Below, one piece after another: positions 55,224-64,000 of a stretch of 64,000 nt of DNA (the first letter of the stretch is position 1; every line of letters starts with the position of its first letter). The notes under the pieces were generated by a model. The model was given only the letters and a program-made list of their open reading frames with translations. It was not told where the DNA came from and ran no database searches. The DNA comes from Adiantum capillus-veneris (Eukaryota > Streptophyta > Polypodiopsida > Polypodiales > Pteridaceae): assembly GCA_014529385.2 (NCBI GenBank), contig CM043958.1, positions 147,121,885-147,185,884 on the forward strand. Reading direction: 5' to 3'. The position numbers and the translations under genes were made by a program.

Positions 55224-58200
55224 ATGATCACCTCAAGGTACGTTCAAGCACTTAATGCAAATATTCTCTCGAGTCTCGTCACTCTGTCTCGCTCGTTCCT
55301 CCCCCCTCTCTCTGTCTCGCCAGCGCCATTCAGGTTTCTGATTCCCTCTTTCCTCCCTCCTTTGTGTTTCTCTGCTAGCCGAAGCAACAAGCAGCAACAT
55401 CACAACAACAACAAGCAAATTCAGGAGGATTACTTTTTGTTGGGCTGGTCATCAACTTCAGTAAAAATCCCCTGCAGGCAGCAACAGGTATGTGTCATCA
55501 TGTAGCTTGAAGCATTCTATCTCGAATGTTGGTTGAATTTGAATGTGGCTGGTTTTCCTAGGTAGTATTTCCAGGTAGCATTGATCCATGTTTTAACATG
55601 CTTCATGCAGATGTAGAAGCGTTGTATGCTTGTCTCTGAATGTGTGTCAAGATAACCAAAGGGGGCTTGGCCTAGTGGTTAAAGTGAATGGGTGGGTGCG
55701 TAAGGACCCAGGTTCAACCCCTGGCGATATGGTCTGCCCTCTGTTGGGTGGCAAGATAATCATGGATTGTAACTATTAATGATGCATGTGTAGTTTAGAA
55801 TTTATTTCTGGAATGTATATGCATTGTGCACATCTAATTGATCACCCTTGTGAATGCTTTATAAAAATGCATCATGTAGCTTGAAGCATGAATGCAGATT
55901 TTATCAACTGTGTGTGCATGCTTATACGAATGCATCATGCAGGTTCAAGCATGAATGCATTTAACTATTGATCTTGTATCTATGTGGAATTTGTGATTTT
56001 TTCAGGATGAAGAACCAGGCTACAAAAGGACCTTCAGACTTTGATAAGGGTACACCTAGGAAGGGAAAGAGCTCTACGCAGGAGTCGCCTATCAAAACAG
56101 GTTAGATGCATCATGCATGCATTTCTAAAATTGGTTTTATGTCTTGTAAAATTTCTGAATTTTCTGCACTTGCATGCTACAAAAAGAACTTCTGAGTCCC
56201 CCAAGGGTACACCTAAGAAGAAAAATGTTCAGCAGGTTAGATGCAGGTATTTCCCCCATGGATTCAATTAAAGTGTTGCTTTATTAGGAAAAAGTAGTGT
56301 GCACACCACTAGTAAATATCAAGTGGGTGAACCCCACTTTTTATGGGTACAACACCACTGATAGGCTGTGTTGAAGTGGTGTACCTGCAGCACCCTTTAA
56401 AGTTGGGCAGAAACCATGGTTGCATCACTACATAGTTATGCTGATATGGTGCACCATCTCTTAAAAGTGATACTGGACCACTTTAAAGTGCTGGGCAACA
56501 CTAAAAAGAGGTAAGGTTCTAGTAAAAACTGGCGATACAATGGGTGCATCACTTTCCAGTGGAAAACCCTAACTATTTTGTGGTGAAGCATCACTTTTAA
56601 GCGAAGCATCATGATGGTGCACCACTTTTCAGTGGTTTTACACACTTTTAAGGTACCGAGTAACGTTCTAGTTAAGAAGCACCACTTTCTAGTGGTAAGC
56701 AGAACTATAAAGTGGTGCTTCTTAACTAGAATGTTATTCGGTACCTAAAAAGTGTGTAAAACCACTAAATGTTATTTGGTTTAAAGTGGTAAACACCAAT
56801 AAAGTGGTGCTCACCACTTTTTGTGGTTCAAATCACATTTAAGTGGTGTTTATAGTGGTGAAGACCACTATAAAGTGGTGAACATCACTATAAAGTGGTG
56901 CTTCTTAACTAGACTTTATTCGGTACCTTAAAAGTGTGTAGGACCACTGAAAAGTGGTGCTTCTTAACCTGAACATTATTTGGTATAAAGTGGTAAACAC
57001 CAATAAAGTGGTGGTCACCACTTTTTGTGGTTCAAATCACATTTAAGTGGTGGTGCGTGATGGTAAACCACTTTCAGTGTTGTAGAACCACTTTTTAGTG
57101 ATGCTTTACAAAAGTGCAATAATCGTTAGTTCTGCATCTTTGCTAAAAGTGGTGGTTAAGTGCTTTTAAGTGATGAAGCTTTACAAGGAGATACCACATT
57201 CTATTGGTGTAGCACCACTTTTTAGGAGTGTAGCACCAGTTTTAAGTTGTGTACAACAATTCACATCTGTGTAGCACAACTGAACAATGGTTCGGCCCAC
57301 TTTTATGTGCTGGAGCACCACTTTAAAGTGGTGAAGAAACACCAAAAGGGGATGTATCACTAGAAAATAGTGGTGTAGCAGGACTTTTTAGTGTTACCTA
57401 ACCAGTTTTAAGTGGTTGAGAACCATTTAGTGGTACACCACCACTTAAAATTTTTGCAGTACCACTGAGAATGGTGCAGAAATCATTTCAACCACTTCTT
57501 ATTGTTGATAAAACAAGTTTAATTATGGCTCATTACATACTAACATGCATTCTTATATGTTTTTACAGAGAGGTGGACAGTACCACGAGTGGCCTTACCC
57601 ACTCAAACAAAATTTTGCTTCACCAAGGAAGATTTTCATACCGAATATGGGCTATGCTTGGTTGGACAGGATCCGAAGCTCCTATGTGATGATGATTTCT
57701 CAGATGAGAGTGGCTTAGTGTATGGCTTTACAAGCGCCACCAAAAGGAGAAGATGCATTTAAAGGGGCTGAGGCCTGAAATGTATGAAGAATGTCTCCTG
57801 CTATACCACAAAGTATATCAGGGAGCTCCCCCAAACAACGAGGTAGGCGTGTATTTTGCACATGGATTTATTTGGCAGAAGTGCAAGGCCGCTGAAGATT
57901 CTGAAGGTTTAGTTGCATGGGCTGTGTATGCTGAAGGTGTTATCAAAATGTTACGCCAACAGAAAACTTTAAATAGGAAATTGGAGAAATGGAGGTCCAC
58001 AAAAGGTCCATGTCTTGGAAGCAAGTGGAAATTTAATGCAGAAAATATGCCTAATTACACTGACAGTACTTGCACAGGCTTTGACTGGAAGACATACTCA
58101 GGTGGACATCAATTTTCAGGGCAGGCTGAGGAGGAATTTCTAAAGAAGCGGGCCTTTGGCTCGATGGGAACATTTGGAATGTCAAATGTTTCCTCGACTA

Positions 58201-59883
58201 CATTTTCTGCGTCAACGGCTGATGTAGCAGCTATTTCTAACATGAAGGCTAATGCTGCTGAAAAGTTAAAAGAGACACAGCAATGTCTCAAAGCAATAAA
58301 AATTGCTTTAGATCAATCAAAGACAAAGAGAGATGAGCAGGTTGGTTTGATGTGAGGCGCCGCCAAGATCGTAGAGAGACTGAACAAGGATATGGAGGAA
58401 CTCAAGTTGCATAAGGCTGGGCTTGTACCAAACGAGGAAGCAATGGCAAAGCTTGAGACCTTGATTCAAATCAGAAAGGAGGCTCTCAAAGACATGGGAC
58501 TTGATATTGAAGTGCACAATCTTGATAGCCTAGGTGAAGAGGAAGCACAGTTACAGGTATGTAAGCTTGATTGATTCACCTAGTAGTAGTTGATATTACT
58601 TAAAAGTGGTTAAACTCTAATTAGGAAAAAATGGTTAGAGACCATTTTATATGGTAAAAGACCACTTAAATGTGTTTATATAACACTCTTAAGTGGTACC
58701 ACATAAAGTGATGAAGACTCTTGAAAGTAATGCACAAACACTTCTACTGTTTTATAAAGTACACAGTGCTATTTTTTTACAAGGTCAGCATGACACCTTG
58801 TTATGGGAAGAAGTGGAGACAGGGCATCTTCGATTTGTGGAAACGATTATTAATTTGTTCAAGTCAAGAATGCCTATCCTTCTTGTCAGGCCGCCTGTTC
58901 ATTTGGGATCGGACAATAGCTGTGTGCAGTTAGGTGATTGTGTTGCTTGTGGGATGTCTATCATGTAGACTGTTGTTACCGGTGTCTACATGCTCCGGTG
59001 TCAACATCCGTATCACCACTTTGTTTTGTAACTACCTGTAAGTTTGTCGGCTAGTGTCTATTTCATGGATGTGAGGAACCTTTAAAAGATGCTTCGAAGC
59101 TACTGGCACCTGGAGAGGCAAACATGGATGAGCATGTTGGTACAGGTAATCGATGTTTTTATACCTTATGATATGAAGCTGATTGTAGATTCATTTCTTG
59201 ACAATTTTGTTTCTTTTCTCCATGTAATTGTAGAGAAAGATCCAATGGAAGGCATCTTTGGATCTCGTGTTTGATGGAATTGGTAATATTCTGTGGAACA
59301 TTCTTCTCTTTGAATGTTCACATAACTTAATATTGAGTATTATTACATTGTCTTTTATGTAGCACACTCCCAAGCTGGGTTATCACGCAAGCCCAATATT
59401 GATAGCATGTGTGGTGGGTGCGGGGATAAGAATGCATCCTAGAAACAAGCAGGTGAAGACACTCCGGACCAACAAAAGGCTGAAAAAAGGGCTGAAAAAA
59501 GAGCAGATGTAGTGGGAGCTCAAGGTGACGCATCCAAGGAGTCATCCGAGGTGCCTCTGAAGTCAGAACCTGCAATGAACAAGGACGTTGAAAAATCATT
59601 TGAGAAGCCAATTGAAAATGATACAACAGTGAACTTGTCTGATGAGGACTCGGATCTTCTTATTTCACATGTTTGTGCACAGATTTTGGGGTGTAGGAAA
59701 AAGAGGAGCAACACTGAAGAGCGCGCCACACCAAAGAAAAAATCTAAGGTTGCATCCGAGCCTCCAGAGCCTATTCCAGGAGGTAAAAAATCCAAGGAGC
59801 CTTCATCTGCTCGGAAAAAGACTAACCTCCAAGCACCCAACCTTAAACCTCCCAAACCAAAGTCCCGCAAGAAACTTCTGTAG
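55224..59883 (+). CDS. Multi-exon gene for a coiled-coil, Lys-rich protein (structure approximate, probably damaged)
   Basis: A pyrimidine-rich first exon ends at AACAG/GTATGTG (55488/55489). Exon 2 runs from TTTTTTCAG (56005) to ACAG/GTTAG (56100/56101), with the ATG at 56007 opening MKNQATKGPSDFDKGTPRK. A further basic segment, TSESPKGTPKKKN, lies near 56190-56230. After the repeat array an acceptor TTTTTACAG (57568) leads to KEDFHTEYGLCLVGQDPKLL. After an apparent frame change comes the frame 57753-58355 with FAHGFIWQKCKAAEDSEGLV and a coiled-coil tail. A TGA at 58353-58355 interrupts before VERLNKDMEELKLHKAGL and a donor near 58557. Last exon, about 59362-59883: SDEDSDLLISH, then a Lys/Pro-rich C-terminus (ERATPKKKSKVASEP). 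Function unknown; likely nuclear. Confidence 0.5.
55659..55751 (+). mobile_element. tRNA-derived SINE in an intron
   Basis: The sequence TTGGCCTAGTGGTTAAAG is an RNA polymerase III A box and GGTTCAACCCC, about 45 bp later, a B box. The flanks CAAGATAACCA (55648-55658) and CAAGATAATCA (55752-55762) differ at one position, a typical SINE target duplication. The insert is about 93 bp and does not fold as a full tRNA (no plausible acceptor stem), so it is a SINE and not a tRNA gene. Confidence 0.72.
56297..57480. repeat. Dense array of the inverted motif ACCACTTT / AAAGTGGT
   Basis: For about 1.2 kb nearly every 15-30 bp carries ACCACTTT, AAAGTGGT or a one-base variant, often paired as ACCACTTTTTAGTGGT-like small palindromes. 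Larger units are also repeated: TTTAAAGTGGTAAACACCAA followed by TAAAGTGGT and CACCACTTTTTGTGGTTCAA at about 56780 and again at about 56985. The array lies in the putative intron between 56.2 and 57.57 kb. Confidence 0.95.
56643..56754. repeat. 44-bp inverted repeat (hairpin)
   Basis: The arms 56643-56686 and 56711-56754 pair with three mismatches around a 24-base loop that itself contains CTAGTGGT. The right arm is repeated directly near 56897 and partly near 56960 (GTGGTGCTTCTTAAC). Confidence 0.92.
58595..58715. repeat. ACCACTT/AAGTGGT cluster in the next intron
   Basis: Copies such as AAAAGTGGTTAAAC, AGACCACTTAAATG and TTAAGTGGTACCAC. It is the same motif family as 56.3-57.5 kb but sparser. 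The rest of the interval to about 59080 shows no exon I can defend. Confidence 0.85.
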
Positions 59884-60266
59884 CCCCTATTAACCTTTTG
59901 TGCTTTGTAGCCTCTTTGTAATTTTGTCTTTGTACCCTCATTTTGATGATAATGAAACGACGGATTTATTTTTCGTTCACTAGTTGTTTATTGCTCATTG
60001 ATTGTCTATTTATTGTACTCATATTGTTCATTGACTGTCTATTTATTGTACTTGTATTGTTCTTTCCGACATCATCATGAGCATCTTCAAGTAGAGCTTA
60101 TTTTTTCTCCAGTATCTCTTGCCAAGTGGACTATTTCCATAGAAGTTCAGGAAATTAATGAAATGGAAATCAATAGCGTGGAAGGTATACTTTTCAAGTG
60201 TATTTTGAAAAGGTTAATATGTCAGTCTGATTGAGGTTTTTAAGGCATGGTACTTGTCTATGGCAG

Positions 60267-61159
60267 AACTTAGCTGGATTGGAGATGTTCAAGAACCAGA
60301 TGAGAAGGTTGAAGACATAGTAGCTAAGCAGAATGCAGAGTAGGATGCAGATGTAACACCAGATAAAGTAGAGGAAGACCAGGAACCAACAGTTTGCCTC
60401 GAAATTGAGGAGATTTTGCCAAACTGCCCTGGATGGGGATATCTTGTTTCGAATTTCTGCAAGATTAAAAATCTCATCATCCTTGATCTCAATGGAATAT
60501 TCGTGAAACGAGATGTAACCAAATGTGATCCAAAGACAGGAAAACTTAAACACCCTCCACGTCCAGTTGCCAACAGAGTTAAACTAAAAAGACTGGACGA
60601 GAAGTTGTGGATCTACTACCGTAGAGATGTTGAGCAATTTGTTTGGGATTTGAGGCAAATAGCAGATGGAATGATTTGGAGCATGTACTGCTGCTAACAT
60701 TGAGCATATCCTCAGTACATGTTGGCCAGACATGTGGGAACATAGGACTTATTAGTTTAGGGATCTCTTCTCAAACTGGCAATGTGAAAAGTGGTCGTAT
60801 TTTGAAGAGATTGTTGGAGCTCCAAGAGACCTTGCAGGTGAACCTGTGTCTTTCAAGCCCCTTTACCATGTTTGGAATAAGTTTCCAGAATACGACTCCT
60901 CTCAGACATTGCTGTAGATGACTCCAGATATAAAAATCTACGCAATGTCTGGGACAATTGTATATGTCCACCCACCTTTGATCCTCTTGATGAAGAACAA
61001 GACCCTGATTACCTCACGCGCACACTGTTGCCATGGCTATGCAGATGGGCACTAACCCCCAATACCCTGGAGTATACAAAGGCAAACACCATCAGCAATC
61101 CCAAAGATGAACTTTCGAGTCTAGTATTTGAGCACTTTGTTATAAATGGAGATGAATGA
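60267..61159 (+). pseudogene. FCP1/NIF-type HAD phosphatase-like gene, damaged
   Basis: After a possible acceptor (GGCAG at 60267) the plus strand reads an acidic lead (EDQEPTVCLEIEEILPN). Then comes NLIILDLNGIFVKRD (60474-60515), a HAD motif I of the DxNG type found in plant FCP1/NLI-interacting-factor-like proteins. LWIYYRRDVEQFVWDLRQ follows, then, in a shifted frame, sequence around EKWSYFEE, then LLIDDSRYKNLRNVW (about 60908-60950, motif III/IV with DD). The tail ends at TGA 61157-61159. Known members remove phosphate from Ser/Thr, for example on RNA polymerase II. An in-frame TAG (about 60342), a frameshift near 60650 and others disrupt it, unless some are introns. Length is close to a single FCP1 domain. 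Confidence 0.65.
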
Positions 61160-61305
61160 GATTGTACATCCGGAAGTGCCAGAAACATTATATATTGTAC
61201 ATTCTTGGTGGATATATAGACGTTTCTGGATAATTGTTGTAATATAGTTTTTGTAATATACAGAAGTTCTGGCACTTTATTGTCTCTACACTTCTGAATG
61301 TCTCA

Positions 61306-61545
61306 GAACCACTTTTTAGTGGTGCTAAACCCCTAAAACATGGTTAAATTTTTATTATGTTATTGCAACAGTTTTTTTGGAACTGCAACACCATTTAATG
61401 GTGATGTTTGGGGGGAGTGGTGAAGCATTCTTAACCACTTTTAGTCGGGCTAAACCACTTTTTAGTGGTGCTAAACCACTTTAGTACCACTATAAAGTGG
61501 TAAATTTTTATTGAGTTTTTCTGAAACTGCAACACTTTTTAGTGG
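61306..61545. repeat. ACCACTTTTTAGTGGT cluster
   Basis: Perfect 16-bp palindromes ACCACTTTTTAGTGGT sit at about 61309 and 61455 (the central TTTTT/TAG is a near-palindrome). ACCACTATAAAGTGGT is at about 61487, with further half sites. They lie between the convergent ends of the phosphatase-like and transposase-like genes. Confidence 0.92.
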
Positions 61546-61671
61546 TAATCTTTGGGGGGGGAGGGGGGCTGGTGAAGCATTCTCAAAAACCAACATGTCA
61601 ATTCCATCATACGTTTACACCAATTCCATCTTGTTCAATCTTTCACTAGATGATATAAAATCAGATTTGAT

Positions 61672-63539
61672 TTACAATTCAAAGGGCATGCTATTGTATA
61701 TTGCCTCATGGTTTTCATTGGAAAGTTCGAACACTTCTCCTATGCCATCAAGCACTATAGGCTCCATAGGGAACTTTATTGCCCTTATCAAGTGGGAATA
61801 TATGAAAACTACTGGCTTGTTATCCCACAGCTCATACAAGTTTGCTTGTAGGGATTTATACCAATGGCCTGTGACCATATAAGTATGCTTCTCTATCTTG
61901 TTGCCCCATGCATCAATTAGGCCCTTAACTACTACACACTTCAAAATGTAGAATTCAACATCCTCCTCATTATTCTCTTCAGAAGTGACAGCAAAATTGT
62001 CTCTAGGTGTGAGAGCATCGCTTAAGGAGTCATAATGACCTGCATAAGTGGCACCATGGAACTCCTCATCGTCTAAGTCTCCGTATGACTGGGAATCATT
62101 AGCAAGTGGCTCCAAAGTGTGATATTTCCACGTCTCCACATGTGATCTGTTCATACACTTTCTCCAATGGCCAAGCTTGCAAGGAAAACAAAAGCATGAC
62201 AACCGTTTTGATCGCAATGCACAAGTGTTGTTTTCAGAAAACCCATTCACACAGTGCATTTCTCTTGAGCCCTTTAATGGTTTGCAATCCCATTGATGGG
62301 ATCGATGAACATCGCCTAGCTTGACCTCCCAGAACACCCTACTGACCTCCCTCTTTTGCTTGTCATACATAGTAGTTGCTCCAATACTGAGATGCATTCT
62401 CAAAAAAGAGACAACTTCAACTGCACAAGTCAACTGCATGCTATTTTGCTTCAATTTCTCATGAGTTAGAGCCCTTTTAATGACAGCCCCAACCCCATCA
62501 TGTTCCCCCTTTCCATGTCCTGAGCAAAAAAAATTCCAATTCATTTCCATGCCAGTAAGGCTCCAATATCTAGCAACAAAGTAAAACGATTTCTTTGCTT
62601 TAAATTGTGAAGCTGCGCCATCTAACCAAACCCAATGTTTTTTAAAGCTTAGCCCTTGATCTCTCAACCATTGAGCATGTAAGAGAAAAGCATGCTACAC
62701 AAATAAGGTGCATGTTGTTTATCATCTGAGACAAAAAAGTGCATGGTCTTCTTTATTGCACCTGATGCGATGCGAAAATAAGTAATCAGGACAAAGATAG
62801 TGACCTGCTTAGTGTACCAATGCATTGACTAGATCTCATTTTTCTCCTTGAAGGAGTAGTTCTCTGCAAAGTCAACGACGGAGACAACCACATCATCTGG
62901 AAACAAAGAAATGCAGTCCTTGAACTGTTGTGCTTTCCCCCTAAATATAAAATTGTGAGTGACATACTTCTTCAAGTGGTCTTGGTACACTCGCAAAAGT
63001 TCTCTAGGCAGCATTTTCTTGTGGACAATGTCTTTCACAGTGCTCTTTCTAGCTTCATTGTTTAATCCAGTAGCACCCACTATATTTTCAAAAAACTTCA
63101 CAGATACTTGATTACTCTGCTCAACTTCTTCTCTTGGACAGATCTGAATATTACCTACACCGCATGCATTGCATGTTCCCATTAAGCATTGGTAGCTATG
63201 GAAACTATGTTCTGCAAGTATAGGGCAGAGTATAGACTCCAACAGTGAAGTGGTACTCATACTTGCATTTTTGTATGCAAGACATCCATGGTTGACAACT
63301 TCATCATGATGAAGGCATATAGGGAAGCTACACATGCAGCAAGAACCATGAAGATCAAAACTTTGAGTCCGCATGTGATTTACTGCCTCTTTAAGGAAAA
63401 TCATTTGTACATGCACAATACAACAACAGGTGTAGCGATCCCTCAATTTTCGGACAAAGAATGGTTTCATAGACTCGAAGCAACGTTGTGAAATCTGAAT
63501 ATCTGCAAACTTTGTCTTGAATCTTAAATAAAGCTCCAC
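61672..63539 (-). pseudogene. Transposase-like gene with DG..SQFK and HGKG..DG motifs
   Basis: Frame 63539-62829: a FESMKPFFVRKLRDRYTCCC start, Cys/His-rich zinc-like part (CNACGVGN and others), HNFIFRGKAQQF, then VVSVVDFAENYSFKEKNEI. A single TAG (62829-62831) stops it where Gln is expected. Sequence continues as SMHWYTKQVTIFV and HFFVSDDKQHA to about 62730, then shifts frame into 62667-61672: VWLDGAASQFKAKKSFYFVA, NWNFFCSGHGKGEHDGVGAV and IKRALTHEK, then a C-terminal half with another Cys/His group (CFCFPCKLGHWRKCMNR). These motifs recur in an uncharacterised eukaryotic transposase-like family whose name I cannot recall with certainty; the acidic residues suggest a DDE/RNase H-like core. 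A possible splice acceptor (TATATTGTAG) lies at about 63541, so upstream exons may exist beyond. Confidence 0.6.
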
Positions 63540-63599
63540 CTACAATATACATGTATACAAATGTTATAAATAAACTTAGCATTCAAAACTGGTTAAATT

Positions 63600-63990
63600 G
63601 TTTCAAAACATTAAAAAGTGATTCTATATCACTAAAAACTGGTGTGCACCACTAAAAACTAGTAATGATACATTCAGTAGTATTGTTTTACCTGTGAAAA
63701 TAATGCACCACAAATACAAATTAGTGTAGAAACTAGTAACCATACAAAAAGGTGGAATATTAAGAGGTTGTGTGAGGACAACTTAATAGTGGTGAGAAAC
63801 CGCATTCAGCGTAACTAAAAAGTGGTTTGGCACGACTTAAAAGTGAATTCAAACCACTTGACGGTGATGAACCGCCAATAAAAAATTGGTGTGCACTGCT
63901 TGAATATGGTAGGCAACGATTAAAAAGTGGTGAGTAAGGACATGAAAGTTCTAGGGAAGTTCAGAACTAGCACTTAAAAAGTAGCTGGGG
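63600..63990. repeat. ACCACTA/AAGTGGT cluster reaching the window edge
   Basis: Repeated AAAAACTGGTGTGCACCACT, AAAAAGTGGTTTGG, AAAGTGAATTCAAACCACTT and AAAAAGTGGTGAGTAAGG-type segments. The same motif family flanks both sides of the transposase-like gene and continues to the end of the window. Confidence 0.88.
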
Positions 63991-64000
63991 GGGACAAAAT

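Noticed and set aside
55661-55735. A nuclear tRNA gene
   Set aside because: A and B boxes are present but no acceptor stem or anticodon arm can be drawn, and flanking duplications point to a SINE.
56297-57480. Motif array as a MITE cluster
   Set aside because: No consistent unit ends or target duplications were found; the motif density is continuous and not made of discrete elements.

Overview
The window looks like intergenic, repeat-dominated nuclear DNA of a land plant with a large genome. It holds plant-type LTR retrotransposons (chromovirus, Athila/Tat-like and copia), a LINE, a tRNA-derived SINE, a BED-hAT relic and pentatricopeptide (PPR) relics, with intron-like gene structure and long microsatellites. 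The wording of the PPR relics reminds me of ferns; that assignment is an inference (about 50%). I see no bacterial, organellar or CRISPR features. Almost every coding region carries stops or frameshifts.

Layout. 1-10.2 kb: diverged tandem duplications, a kinase-like pseudogene (3.4-4.2 kb, +), a hAT transposase pseudogene (4.7-6.3 kb, -) and a Ty3/gypsy integrase relic (7.4-8.4 kb, -). 10.24-40.94 kb: one deep nest. A LINE (+) is split by a small chromovirus-like element B (10562-39996). B is split by a chromovirus with LTRs of about 134-153 bp (13473-39406). That is split by a 20.15-kb Athila/Tat-like element (18856-39007, perfect 5-bp target duplication GCGTG). The last element's integrase is split by an 805-bp solo LTR (27535-28339, perfect duplication ATATT).

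The 20-kb element reads on the minus strand: PBS resembling tRNA-Asp, leader with palindromes, gag with zinc knuckle, protease, RT, RNase H, integrase, a possible second protease-like segment, more palindromes, then a roughly 1,080-codon accessory reading frame (N-terminal domain, Lys-rich linker, long coiled coil, C-terminal domain) in the position where some plant elements carry env-like genes. A 24-bp palindrome recurs about every 285 bp beside the accessory frame and again in the leader.

41.38-53.42 kb: a copia element with recognisable LTRs and a near-matching 5-bp duplication, swollen by an insertion in its 5' LTR (with a long G tract) and by PPR-like relics and microsatellites in its leader. 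53.4-64 kb: a second kinase-like relic, then a block saturated with the inverted motif ACCACTTT/AAAGTGGT. Inside the block lie a multi-exon gene for a coiled-coil, Lys-rich protein (+), an FCP1/HAD-phosphatase-like pseudogene (+) and a broken transposase-like gene with QFK and HGKG motifs (-). I suggest, without proof, that these belong to one large DNA-transposon-like unit running past the right edge. This block and the palindrome-bearing 20-kb element are the two places most worth follow-up.
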